64,000 bases of DNA, taken from the NCBI RefSeq assembly GCF_036924745.1, contig NZ_JAZHSD010000001.1:6881001-6945000 (forward strand). The letters run 5' to 3'. The translations under genes were made by a program, and so were the position numbers. Position 1 is the stretch's first letter. Every line of letters begins with the position of its first letter. The notes beneath the pieces are model-generated. The model was not told the origin of the DNA, made no database searches, and saw nothing but the letters and a program-made list of their open reading frames with translations. Positions 50,589 to 60,088 of this stretch are shown piece by piece. The DNA comes from Bradyrhizobium sp. AZCC 1693. GTDB lineage: Bacteria; Pseudomonadota; Alphaproteobacteria; Rhizobiales; Xanthobacteraceae.

Positions 50589-53495
50589 CTAAAGTAATTG
50601 TCGTTGCGCAAAGGAAGCAAATATTCCGGGGGTGCTGCCGAGCTCCACATAGCTTCCAATCTGCACCACCTTGCCGTCGACGAGCACGATAATGCGGTCA
50701 GCTTGACGCACAGTACTGAGGCGATGCGCGATAACGACCCGGGTCACATTGAGATTGCCGAGCGAGTTACTCACTATAGCTTGCGACTGATTATCGAGCG
50801 CGCTCGTTGCCTCGTCGAGTAGCAGAATTCGCGGCCGGCGGGCGACGGCGCGTGCGATCATGATTCGCTGGCGCTGGCCTCCAGACAGCGTATTCACGCC
50901 TTCGGCGACAACCGTGTTCATGCCCATCGGCATCGCCTTGATGTCGTCGTCGAGGCCGGCGAGCCGCGCCGCCTCCCAGGCTTGTTCGAGCGGGAGTTGG
51001 ATGCCCCCGCAAATGTTGTCGTAGATGCTTCCGGTCGCTAGTCTGCCGTTCTGCAGCACGACGCCGAGTTGACGGCGCACCGCGCCGATATCAAGCGTGT
51101 CAATGGCCTTCCCGTCGAGAAATATTGTGCCTGACTCCGGTTTTTCGAAGCCTAACAGCAACCGGAACAGCGAGGATTTCCCGCTGCCTGATGGACCGAC
51201 AATGGCGACAGATTCGCCTTGCGCTATCTTGAAGGACACGCTTTCGAGCACCAGTGGATCGGTCGAAGCATAACGAAAGGTCACGCGGGACAGTTCGATC
51301 ATTCCGGACAATTCACCGGGGGATTTTCGTTCGTCCGAGAGTTCGGTTGCGCCCGAAATGAGAGGCCGCAGACGGGTGATATGAGGAATGGCGGTCAACG
51401 ATTCGCTGATACCCGAAGCAAGCGCGCCGATCGATGCCATTGCTTGCCCGAATGCAGCAAAAAAAGCGAGAAAGCCGCCGACGTCCTGGAGCAATTTGCT
51501 CTTCAGGAATGTAGCCGCCGCGAAGATGATGAGGGTTGCGATCAATGGATACGCTGCCTCAAAGACGCCGAGGGCATTAGAGGCCCGTTGCGATGCGAGG
51601 AAATTCCGCTTCTGCGTGGAGAATTGCCGAGACCACACGCCAAGTGCACGAGGAATCGCATCCGCAACGCGCAGCTTTCCTATTCCAGCGATGAGTTGCA
51701 GCACGAAGCCGCTAATCTTGCCTTGGTGGCTGAAGTATTTGTTCTCGTGATAGAGGCGTATCGCGCTGACGGCAGTAATCAGAAACGCTCTGACCAGCGT
51801 CAATAATAGCGCGATCAAACCCAACCTGACGTCATAATAAAGCATCAAACCGATGCTGAACCAGGCGAACAAACCAGCCATCATGCTGCGCAGCGCGCGC
51901 CCGGTGAAGACCCGGCGTGCCGCGTCAATGCCCATCGAGCGGTCGACAAAATCACCTACGGTATATTCACGAAACATGGAGGTGGGCAGCCTTAGCATCC
52001 GGTCGATTACCGCCGCCTGCAGCTTCCAATCCATCGTACCTTCGACCCTGAGCATCGCCAGTCCTTGCATGGTTTGGATGCTGGCAACCGCGATGGTTGT
52101 AGTGGTAAGAGCAAGCGCGCAAAACGCGAGCTGATCAAGTTCGCTACGGGGTATCACCGAATTGATCAGAACCTCAGTGATCAGCGGCGTAACCAGCGAC
52201 AACAAGCCGATCGCGACGACCCCAAATGCGATACGAAGGAAATTTCCGGTCGCGTGCCGGAACGAGAAAGTCAGCAGGTCCCGGAATCGAAGCGGGCGCG
52301 CTGGAAGGGCCGGATAGAATGACGCAGCTTCTGGCGCCAATTCCATCGCGAGCGACCGGTCAACCGGCCGCTGCGTCCCCGTTCTGGTGTCGAACATCAC
52401 ATAGCAGCGACTTCCGCGGCGAAGCAGTGCGACCGGATTTCGCGCCTCGCCGTGCCAGGCGACCAGCGGGCCCCCATCGTCTTTCCACCACTCGCCGCGC
52501 AACAGCGTACGGCGAACGCGCAGTCGCGCAGACCGGGCGATCTCGACAACGCCGGCATACCCGTGTTGTGCCAGAGCAGGTTGTGGTGTAGCGACAAAAG
52601 GCACGTGGACCGCTTCCGCAACCATGCGACATGCAGCGAGCAAGGGATCCGCCGGATCCACCGCCAACCCGGCGTGGCCCGCGCGCTGGACAACAACGTC
52701 GGCAAGGCGATCGAAGGATTCCACCGTCTGCGCGGTCAATAGCTCGCCGCGGACAACGAGGCGTTGGACCTCGCGTTTGGCGTCGCGGACGATGCAATCG
52801 CAGACGCTGCTCGCTACACCTAGATGGAACTTATCGATTGCGCGCCACAGAATCTCCCAATCTGGCACGTCCTCGCTGCCGACTGCGGTGCAGCCCGATT
52901 GCCCAGCCTCGATCCACATCCCCGAAGTAAGCGGCAACGGCGGGTCAGCCGCGGCAATCGTGGGGTCGAGCCCCATCGCCTTGGCGGTCCCGGATCCCAA
53001 GGAGACCCAGATGATGCTGCGTGCCGGACCGCGGCGGCGCTCACCTGAGGGGACTGTAGCCACATCGCCGTTCGCGACCTCCAGCATATCCCAGTTCGGA
53101 TTTGCCCCCGCGATCAATCTTGCAAGTCGCCTGATCCACATGGCGACAGGATCGAAGGATTGAATTTCCGCCCGCGGGACAACGAGTGCCTCGGCTCCGG
53201 GGCTTCCCACCGCGAGGATCTGGATGTGCGAACCGTGCCCATTGAAACCTTCTTGGAGGTCCAGAATGACCTCGTCTCTCTCCACCCGGAATAGATGGTG
53301 CCGAGCGCTGCCCACTTCGCCTTCCACCAGGCGGACAGCGAAAACATCGACATGCCCCTCCGTGACATGTAGCGCGTACCCTCGGTGGTCGAGAAGCTTC
53401 GGGTGACGACCATCAAATACCACGCGGCCCAGTGAACGGCTGCTACCCTCCTGGCGGGCCATTGCTTGCGCTTGCTGAAGCAGAGAATCGATCAT
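50589..53495 (-). CDS. NHLM-type bacteriocin export ABC transporter, second subunit (long N-terminal domain)
   Basis: This 968-residue protein is much longer than a normal exporter half-molecule. Residues 1-~400 form a soluble region without peptidase motifs (cyclic-nucleotide-binding-like strands such as VFAVRLVEGEVGSARHHLFR, then WDMLEVANGDVATVPSGERR). Residues ~420-700 are the six-helix membrane domain (IAFGVVAIGLLSLVTPLITE). The ATPase ends the protein: Walker A VAIVGPSGSGKSSLFRLLLG, signature LSGGQRQRIMIARAVA, Walker B ILLLDEATSALD, H-loop VVIAHRLSTV. This layout fits the second transporter of NHLM-type export systems. Its start overlaps the C39 transporter stop by four bases. Confidence 0.85.
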   Translation of the reverse strand: MIDSLLQQAQAMARQEGSSRSLGRVVFDGRHPKLLDHRGYALHVTEGHVDVFAVRLVEGEVGSARHHLFRVERDEVILDLQEGFNGHGSHIQILAVGSPGAEALVVPRAEIQSFDPVAMWIRRLARLIAGANPNWDMLEVANGDVATVPSGERRRGPARSIIWVSLGSGTAKAMGLDPTIAAADPPLPLTSGMWIEAGQSGCTAVGSEDVPDWEILWRAIDKFHLGVASSVCDCIVRDAKREVQRLVVRGELLTAQTVESFDRLADVVVQRAGHAGLAVDPADPLLAACRMVAEAVHVPFVATPQPALAQHGYAGVVEIARSARLRVRRTLLRGEWWKDDGGPLVAWHGEARNPVALLRRGSRCYVMFDTRTGTQRPVDRSLAMELAPEAASFYPALPARPLRFRDLLTFSFRHATGNFLRIAFGVVAIGLLSLVTPLITEVLINSVIPRSELDQLAFCALALTTTTIAVASIQTMQGLAMLRVEGTMDWKLQAAVIDRMLRLPTSMFREYTVGDFVDRSMGIDAARRVFTGRALRSMMAGLFAWFSIGLMLYYDVRLGLIALLLTLVRAFLITAVSAIRLYHENKYFSHQGKISGFVLQLIAGIGKLRVADAIPRALGVWSRQFSTQKRNFLASQRASNALGVFEAAYPLIATLIIFAAATFLKSKLLQDVGGFLAFFAAFGQAMASIGALASGISESLTAIPHITRLRPLISGATELSDERKSPGELSGMIELSRVTFRYASTDPLVLESVSFKIAQGESVAIVGPSGSGKSSLFRLLLGFEKPESGTIFLDGKAIDTLDIGAVRRQLGVVLQNGRLATGSIYDNICGGIQLPLEQAWEAARLAGLDDDIKAMPMGMNTVVAEGVNTLSGGQRQRIMIARAVARRPRILLLDEATSALDNQSQAIVSNSLGNLNVTRVVIAHRLSTVRQADRIIVLVDGKVVQIGSYVELGSTPGIFASFAQRQLL

Positions 53496-55723
53496 TCCTG
53501 CGCCACGAGTTTCGCGTAAGCACCCTGAAGTCCCATCAACTGTTCATGGGTTCCGCGTTCGACTATCTTGCCCTGCTGCAATACGATGATCTCGTCGCAG
53601 TCACGGATCGTGCTGAGGCGGTGCGCGATGATGACGCAAGTGCAACCACGCCGCCGCAGATTGTCATCGATGGTCTTTTCGGTGATGGGATCGAGTGCGC
53701 CGGTCGCTTCGTCGAGTACGACCACGGAGGGATTGGAAACCAGAGCCCGCGCTATTTCGATTCGCTGACGCTGACCGCCGCTGAAATTCGCGCCGCCTTC
53801 ATTGATATAGCAGTCGTAATTTCCGACCCGAGTCGCAATATCCTCGTGAATTGCGGCATCCTTCAGCGCCTGTGAAAGGTTCGCTTCCGTGACTGTCGGG
53901 TCCCACAATGTCAAGTTTTCGCGCGCCGTTCCCTCGAACAGGAAGATGTCCTGGTCGACGTAGGTGACCGAGTTCGCGAACACCTGCGGCGGTATCTCCG
54001 ATAGACGCCATCCGTCGATGCGAACGTCGCCTGCCCATGGCTCGTAGAGTCCGCAGATTAGCTTTCCGAGGGTCGATTTTCCGCTGCCCGAAGCGCCGAC
54101 AAGGGCCACCCTCGAACCCGGCTGAATGCTGATTGCAATCCCGTCCAGCAGAGGAGCTTCCAGGATCGAATAGCCGAATTTGATGTCGCTGAGCTCGATG
54201 CGGCCTGTCAGTTTTGCCGGGAAGCGCTCCGGCCCGACGGAGCAATTGTTTCTGTTTCCGAGAGGATAATTGTACACATCCTCGAGGCGCTCGAGCCCGC
54301 CCTTGATTGTCTGCAAGCTGCCGGCGTAGTTGACGAGCTCGGTCATCGGCTCGGAGAAACTCGCCATCAGAGACTGAAATGCCACTAGGCCTCCCAGCGT
54401 CAACGATCCTTCGATCACGCGCAAGCCGCCGACGCCGAGGATCGCAGCTACCGTCAATCCAGTGAACAATGTCGGCAACATGTCGAGAAAGATCGAGGAA
54501 GCGCCGAGCTCCTGCTCAGCGTTCAATGCCTTCGCCTGTATTCCGGCCCATTGGCCGAATGCCTCGTCCTCCAGGCCGCTTGCCTTGAGGGTTTCGATGC
54601 TGCGCACGGCGCTGACGGTGGCGCCGACGAGTTTGCCTTGTTCTAGCGCGAGACTGCGGCTGAGGTCCTGACGGCGTTCCCCAATCAGTTTCAAGACCAG
54701 CACGTTCGCAAGCGACATTCCGACGCCAAGCACGGCGAGCGGGAGATCGTAGATAGCCATAGCGGCAGCGAAGAATAAGATCGATGTCAGGTTGAGCGCA
54801 TTGGCAGCGATGCCGCTCGACAGCAAGCGGCCGATCTGCTCGTTCGCATCCACGCGCGTGGCTATGTCGCCGGCGTGGCGCTGCGTGAAGAACTCAACCG
54901 GGAGCGCCATCACATGCCACAAGAAGCGGCTGACCATGACGACCGAAAGCTTGGTCTGTAGTCGCAGCAACAGCGATTGACGTACGAACGTCAGGATTGC
55001 ACGGATGAGTGCGGTCAGGGCCATGCCAATCAGCAGCGGAATCAACCAGCCATTGGTATGCTTGATGAGAATGTCATCGATAAAGATCTTGGAAAATCCC
55101 GCAGCGACGATAGCGGGCACGACCAGTGCGAGGCTAACGGCGACGAGCAGGGCGACGGCCATCTTCGAGGAACGCAATTCGCGCAGCAATAATCGTAGTC
55201 CCTGCGGTTTGCTGCCTGACCTCTGGAATGCAGAGGTCGGCTCCATGACCAATGCTACACCCGTGAACGCGAGATCGAGTTCGACCATGTCGGTTCGGCG
55301 GCGTCCCACTGCGGGATCGTTGATGTAAACGTCGTCACCGTCGATGCCTTCCAGCACCACAAAATGGTTGAAGTTCCAGTGGATGATGCAAGGCATGGGC
55401 AACTCGCGCAGGGTCGCGGGCTCCTGGCGAAAGCCCCTGGCGTCCAGGCCGAAGGTGCGCGCCGCTCGGACAATGTTGCTTGCCTTACTGCCGTCGCGTG
55501 ACACACCGCATGCGATGCGGAGCTGCTCCAGCGGGATCCATGCGCCATGGTGGGCGAGCACCATCGCCAGTGCCGCTGCTCCGCACTCGACGGCTTCCAT
55601 CTGCAGGATCGTAGGCGTCCGCCTGACGTTTCTTCGCCAAAACAGTCTTCGTATCCGGTGCCAAAGCGATGGTGGCCGGAATTGGGCCGAAGCTGGTTGC
55701 TGCGACAGGGCGCTATCCATCAA
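53492..55723 (-). CDS. C39 peptidase-containing ABC transporter (leader cleavage and export)
   Basis: This 743-residue protein has an N-terminal C39 peptidase: oxyanion Gln41 and Cys47 in TILQMEAVECGAAALAMVLA, His120 in HWNFNHFVVLEGIDGDDVYI and Asp136 in NDPAVG. All catalytic residues are present. Six membrane helices follow at about residues 190-470 (MAVALLVAVSLALVVPAIVA). The ATPase has Walker A VALVGASGSGKSTLGKLICG, signature FSGGQRQRIEIARALV and Walker B VVVLDEATGALD. It should cut precursors after GG and move the cores across the inner membrane. The start overlaps the HlyD-like gene by 11 bases. Confidence 0.92.
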   Translation of the reverse strand: MMDSALSQQPASAQFRPPSLWHRIRRLFWRRNVRRTPTILQMEAVECGAAALAMVLAHHGAWIPLEQLRIACGVSRDGSKASNIVRAARTFGLDARGFRQEPATLRELPMPCIIHWNFNHFVVLEGIDGDDVYINDPAVGRRRTDMVELDLAFTGVALVMEPTSAFQRSGSKPQGLRLLLRELRSSKMAVALLVAVSLALVVPAIVAAGFSKIFIDDILIKHTNGWLIPLLIGMALTALIRAILTFVRQSLLLRLQTKLSVVMVSRFLWHVMALPVEFFTQRHAGDIATRVDANEQIGRLLSSGIAANALNLTSILFFAAAMAIYDLPLAVLGVGMSLANVLVLKLIGERRQDLSRSLALEQGKLVGATVSAVRSIETLKASGLEDEAFGQWAGIQAKALNAEQELGASSIFLDMLPTLFTGLTVAAILGVGGLRVIEGSLTLGGLVAFQSLMASFSEPMTELVNYAGSLQTIKGGLERLEDVYNYPLGNRNNCSVGPERFPAKLTGRIELSDIKFGYSILEAPLLDGIAISIQPGSRVALVGASGSGKSTLGKLICGLYEPWAGDVRIDGWRLSEIPPQVFANSVTYVDQDIFLFEGTARENLTLWDPTVTEANLSQALKDAAIHEDIATRVGNYDCYINEGGANFSGGQRQRIEIARALVSNPSVVVLDEATGALDPITEKTIDDNLRRRGCTCVIIAHRLSTIRDCDEIIVLQQGKIVERGTHEQLMGLQGAYAKLVAQE

Positions 55724-56981
55724 TTCCGGTCAATCGCCTGAAGAGGGGGACCACGAGATCGAGCGGCCGTTGCCTTCGTGTGGTGATTTCCGCGCGCGTC
55801 AGCGTTCCGCTGGTGAGACGAATGGCCGGTCCCTTTCCGACTGCCCAACGGTATCCACTGGGGTTTTCCGGGTCCTGCTCCAGGCTAACCGTCGCAGCAT
55901 AGGCGGCTCCCTCCTTTGAAAATCGGTTGACCAGATTGTCATTGTGGAGGGCCGCGGCCATGCCTTGGGGCGTGATAGGGAAATCCGAGATCGCAACGAC
56001 GGTGCCGACCATAGTCCCGAACTCCTCGCGTTTCACCGTGCTCGGCTCGATGCGCACCGGCATCCCGAGCTTTACGTTCTTGCCGCGCTCGGCCGGAATA
56101 TAAATCAGGGCTTCGAGCTTCTGGCCCTGGCTTTCGATGGCGACCACCGGCGTACCGACGGCAAGCACCGCGCCAGCGGAGATCTTGATTTCGAGCACGC
56201 GTCCTTCGATCGGGCTGATGATCTGGGTATTATGGCTCAGTTGCCCCGCCGCGGCGTCCATTTGCCGGCGTGCGTCATTGAGAGCAAATTCGGACGTCTG
56301 GCTTTCGCGTTCGCGTTGTGTCTCAAGATCGGACTGTTGTGATCGCAATTTTAGGATCTCGTTTTGGGTGTCTTCCCTTCTCTGCTGCGCGTCAGTGAGG
56401 TCTCGACGACGCTCCTCGAAGGTCCGTCGCGTAGTGAGACCTTTCGCCAGCAAGTCGTCGAGATTCTTGACGTCGACCGTCAGAAAGTCGATGCGCTGCG
56501 AGGTCGCCTTGATAACCTGATTGAACGCGGCCTCGAGTTTCGCAAAGTTCTGACGTTTTAACGCGAGCTCCCGCTCGGTTTTTTCGATCAGATCTTTGTG
56601 CTGGCGTTCCTTTTCGTGGAACACCGCAACGGCACTCGTATAACGTTGCTGAATGTCGGTTTGAACGATTTCTGCGATCGGTTGCCCCTGCACGACATGA
56701 TCGCCGACCATGACACTGATCGTCGCCAATCGGCCGGCAGCCGCCGATGCCGCTTCAACGACGCGACCACCGCCGCTAATCAGGATTCCTTCCCCAGCTG
56801 CGCGGGTAGGGACGCGGCCTACGATACCCCACGTCACGGCGGCGATGAGAGCAATGCCAATGACGAATACAATGATCCAGTCAAGCGGCTTGGTAATGCG
56901 AACGAGGTGGTCAAGCTGTTCAGGCGATGCGGCTCGCTGCAACGCAACGGCACGAAATACCCGCTGCGATAGATCGGTCAT
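55713..56981 (-). CDS. HlyD-like adaptor of the peptide exporter (NHLM type)
   Basis: This 422-residue membrane-fusion protein has a short cytoplasmic N-terminus and TM near residues 34-55 (WIIVFVIGIALIAAVTWGIV). A lipoyl half-motif follows (GRVVEAASAAAGRLATISVM, VGDHVVQGQPIAEI). The long coiled-coil hairpin covers about residues 115-260 (EKERQHKDLIEKTERELALK). The second lipoyl half and beta-barrel complete it (IISPIEGRVLEIKISAGAVL, VKLGMPVRIEPSTVKREEFG). It would bridge the ABC transporters to an outer-membrane channel; no TolC-like gene is in the window. First gene of the three-gene exporter operon. Confidence 0.88.
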   Translation of the reverse strand: MTDLSQRVFRAVALQRAASPEQLDHLVRITKPLDWIIVFVIGIALIAAVTWGIVGRVPTRAAGEGILISGGGRVVEAASAAAGRLATISVMVGDHVVQGQPIAEIVQTDIQQRYTSAVAVFHEKERQHKDLIEKTERELALKRQNFAKLEAAFNQVIKATSQRIDFLTVDVKNLDDLLAKGLTTRRTFEERRRDLTDAQQRREDTQNEILKLRSQQSDLETQRERESQTSEFALNDARRQMDAAAGQLSHNTQIISPIEGRVLEIKISAGAVLAVGTPVVAIESQGQKLEALIYIPAERGKNVKLGMPVRIEPSTVKREEFGTMVGTVVAISDFPITPQGMAAALHNDNLVNRFSKEGAAYAATVSLEQDPENPSGYRWAVGKGPAIRLTSGTLTRAEITTRRQRPLDLVVPLFRRLTGIDG

Positions 56982-57235
56982 ATTCCTGGGTCCACAACTG
57001 GACCGGAAGCCGGCTCCCTGGCCGCGAGCAGTCGCTGATTTTGTTGATCACGCACAGCCCTGTTCCTTTTGGAAGGAATAATACACAAAAAGGCGACCCA
57101 GAACAACCAAGCGGCAAGACGCGTCCTTCCAAAGAGCGCGCTCGTCGGAGAAAATGATGCGGGCCGCGTCGATCCACCCTAGCAGCGCACGCAGCAGCAG
57201 ACTATGCTTCATCGACGAAGTTCGAGGCTGACCCA

Positions 57236-57820
57236 ATGGACGTAACCGCCGTCTGGAAATTGATAGTCGGGGTTGCCGGCGGAACGGCGAAACCGGCCTG
57301 CGCGCGGGAAAGCCGGTTTGTTGCCGGCACACGTCCCAGATGGACGCAGCCGTTTGTCCTCGGCGTCGCAATTTTCATGTTCACGACGAACATATCCGAG
57401 AGTGGTGTCCTTAGCGAGAACGATTTCAAGAAAGTCGAAACCATCAAGCCGTTGTTTCAGAATTTGATGGCTGATCTCGTTCAGACGTCCAAGCGATCGG
57501 ATATTTCCAGCGGTGACGCCGATTGCATCGGGTCGACAATCCGAGAACTTCTCCAGATATCCGAGGAGCTTTCCAGTTACGAGTATCTCATCACGATCGA
57601 AAAGGAGATAACTGATTTTGGCGACAACAGCCCGGTGAAGGGCGTCGTGAAATTCGCGATCGAAAAATCGAACACGATCCTTGCCGAGGAACGGAAACGA
57701 CTGACCCAACTGTCGGAGAGGTGTTCGCGTTTTCCGCTGGCCTTGGGCAAGACGCAGCAGGCGTTGCAATTTATTGATACGACGACCAATCTTCTCAATT
57801 CGATTCAAGTGCGTCTGTGA
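57236..57820 (+). CDS. Unknown helical protein divergent from the peptide exporter operon
   Basis: This 194-residue protein starts at ATG 57236 (GAGG eight bases upstream) and is divergent from the exporter operon across a 254-bp promoter region. The N-terminal third has hydrophobic stretches (VWKLIVGVAGG, PFVLGVAIFMFTTN) that may form a membrane anchor. The rest is a helical, charged domain (ISSGDADCIGSTIRELLQIS, VKFAIEKSNTILAEERKRLT, GKTQQALQFIDTTTNLLNSI). I do not recognise the family. Its position makes it a candidate immunity, accessory or regulatory protein of the peptide system, by context only. Confidence 0.6.
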   Translation: MDVTAVWKLIVGVAGGTAKPACARESRFVAGTRPRWTQPFVLGVAIFMFTTNISESGVLSENDFKKVETIKPLFQNLMADLVQTSKRSDISSGDADCIGSTIRELLQISEELSSYEYLITIEKEITDFGDNSPVKGVVKFAIEKSNTILAEERKRLTQLSERCSRFPLALGKTQQALQFIDTTTNLLNSIQVRL

Positions 57821-58345
57821 GGAGCGCTCTCAGAATGCACAAAGGCTGCCACTGACGCGGCCCATTCAAAGATAAACAAGTCATTGGAGCGGGCTCAACA
57901 GGAAGCGTCGGTCCAGTCGATGGAGCAAGCAACGGGCCTTTGAGCAAGCGAGACCATTTCCCGCCAACCGTTTTTCCAAGACAGATGATCTCGCGGAGAG
58001 TTGCTGCGATGAAGCGCGGCGCGCGGGTTGCACTAAATCGGAGCACGCTTGCTCGAAGACGACGTGATTTCGGTCGCAGCGAAATAGTTGACCTTAATGA
58101 TCCTCCAAAGCCCCAACATCATTACATGTACGATGGTGGGATGTTGAGCGGTAGAACGGCACATATGAAAGGAGACAATTAGAGCCAACTCGCGTGCAGC
58201 TCTAAATGCTGACGGTCTTGCCTCGTTGCCTGATGTCAGTCTGGACCAAGTTGACGGAGGTTTTCTTCGTCGCTTTTTGCATTCGGAATAGGCTACTGCG
58301 TCCTCTATGGAACCCTTGATCCACCCCCGGCCCCAGGGGTAATTT
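57821..58345. other. Intergenic up to the IS21 left end, no gene seen
   Basis: An 80-codon frame at 57940-58182 (MSKRDHFPPTVFPRQMISRR..) has a start but no recognisable motif and I leave it uncalled. The last six bases (TAATTT, 58340-58345) are the left copy of the IS21 target duplication. Confidence 0.35.
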
Positions 58346-58527
58346 TGCGGAATCCGAGGCAAGGCGGCCACCGATTCCGACGGAAAGCGGTCACCGATTC
58401 CGATCGAAAGCGGCCAGCCAATCCGAACGAAGGCGGCCACCCTGTTGATAGGGTGAGACGGGGCGCGTTGTCGGCAATCTGAACGGGGCAAGGTCCTCCT
58501 TTTGCGGTCCACGCAATGGGAGGTCTG

Positions 58528-60069
58528 ATGCCCGCCGAGAGATTGCCGATGCGGAAGATTCGAGAAGTTCTGCGCCTGAAGTATGCCTGTGGGGCGAGCG
58601 ATCGGGTGATCTCCCGATCGGTCGGGATCGGCCGCACGGCGATCGCGGAGTATGTCCGCCGCGCCGCGGTGATCGGCATCACCTGGCCGATACCGGAGGA
58701 GCTCGACGACACCGCGCTGGAGCGCAAGCTGTTTGCGCCGGCTGGCTATAACCCACCGCGATCGAAGCCGCTTCCGGAGTGGGGACAGATCCATGCCGAG
58801 CTGCGCCGCCGCGGCGTGACGCTGGCGCTGCTGTGGGAGGAATACCGCGGTCATCATCCCGACGGCTACGGATACAGCCGGTTCTGCGACCTCTACGTCG
58901 AATGGCGCCACGGGGTCACGGCGACCATGCGACAGACCCACGCGGCCGGCGAAAAGCTGTTCGTGGACTTCGCCGGCGATACCATGCCGGTGTTCGACGG
59001 GCTCACCGGGGAGGTGCGCGCCGCCAAGATCTTCGTCGCGGTCATGGGAGCGTCGAATTACACCTTTGCCCAAGCCCGGTTCAGCGAGACGCTGCCCGAC
59101 TGGATCGGCGCCCATGTGGATGCGCTTAGCTTCCTGGGCGGGGTGCCGAAGGCGCTCGTCTGCGACAATCTGAAGGCCGGGGTGACGGTGGTGAGCCGCT
59201 ACGAGCCGGGCGTCAACCGGACCTACCAGGATCTCGCCGCCCATTACGGCACCACCATTATGCCGGCCCGGCCGCGCAAGCCGCGCGATAAGGCCAAGGT
59301 CGAGGCGGCGGTTCTTATCGTCCAGCGATGGATTTTGGCCCGGCTGCGCAACCGGCGCTTCTTCTCGCTCGCCGAGTTGAACGTCGCGATCCGCATCCTG
59401 GTCGACGAACTCAACGCCCGCCTGATGCGCAAGCTCGGTGCCAGCCGCCGCGAGTTCTTCAACACCATCGATCGTCCGGCGCTGATGCCGCTGCCGGCCG
59501 AGCCCTATCAGTACGCCGAATGGCGTCGTGCCCGCGTGGCACCGGATTACCACGTCGAAGTTCAGGGACACTTCTACTCGGTGCCATCCCGCCTGATCCG
59601 CCAGGTCGTCGAGGTGCGGGCCACCGAGGCTACCATCGAGGTGTTCCATCGCGGCACCCGCATCGCCAGCCACGCCCGCTCGGGCGTGAAGCGCCGCCAC
59701 ACCACGATCCCCGAGCACATGCCGAGCGCGCATCGCCGATACGCCTTCTGGACGCCGGCGCGTCTGCTGGCCGCCGCCGAGCAGATCGGTCCGTCCACGA
59801 TCGCGCTGTGCGAGGCGATCATGCGGACAAAGCCGCATCCCGAGCAGGGCTTCCGATCCTGTCTCGGCATCCTGCGGTTGGAAAAGACCTATGGGACGCA
59901 ACGTCTCGAAGCCGCATGCCGCCGTGGGATCAGCATCGGCTCAGCGAGCTATCGGTCGATCGCCTCGATCCTCAAGACCGGCCTGGACAAGGCCTTCCTT
60001 CCCGACACCACCCCCGACGCCGATCCCATCCAGCACGGCAACATCCGTGGCCGCGGCTACTACCACTGA
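58528..60069 (+). CDS. istA: IS21-family transposase IstA
   Basis: This 513-residue transposase starts with ATG 58528 (GGGAGG upstream). The N-terminal helix-turn-helix reads IREVLRLKYACGASDRVISR, SVGIGRTAIAEYVRRAAV. The DDE/rve domain follows: first Asp in GEKLFVDFAGDTMPVFDG, second in ALVCDNLKAGVTVVSRYEPG and Glu in RKPRDKAKVEAAVLIVQRWI. The C-terminal DNA-binding part ends the protein. Works with the IstB ATPase 19 bp downstream. Confidence 0.92.
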   Translation: MPAERLPMRKIREVLRLKYACGASDRVISRSVGIGRTAIAEYVRRAAVIGITWPIPEELDDTALERKLFAPAGYNPPRSKPLPEWGQIHAELRRRGVTLALLWEEYRGHHPDGYGYSRFCDLYVEWRHGVTATMRQTHAAGEKLFVDFAGDTMPVFDGLTGEVRAAKIFVAVMGASNYTFAQARFSETLPDWIGAHVDALSFLGGVPKALVCDNLKAGVTVVSRYEPGVNRTYQDLAAHYGTTIMPARPRKPRDKAKVEAAVLIVQRWILARLRNRRFFSLAELNVAIRILVDELNARLMRKLGASRREFFNTIDRPALMPLPAEPYQYAEWRRARVAPDYHVEVQGHFYSVPSRLIRQVVEVRATEATIEVFHRGTRIASHARSGVKRRHTTIPEHMPSAHRRYAFWTPARLLAAAEQIGPSTIALCEAIMRTKPHPEQGFRSCLGILRLEKTYGTQRLEAACRRGISIGSASYRSIASILKTGLDKAFLPDTTPDADPIQHGNIRGRGYYH

Positions 60070-60088
60070 CCAGCAACAAGGAGACCTT

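Noticed and set aside
58033..59901. 622-codon minus-strand frame opposite IstA
   Set aside because: Antisense of IstA with no motif; it spans an IS boundary, which a native gene would not.
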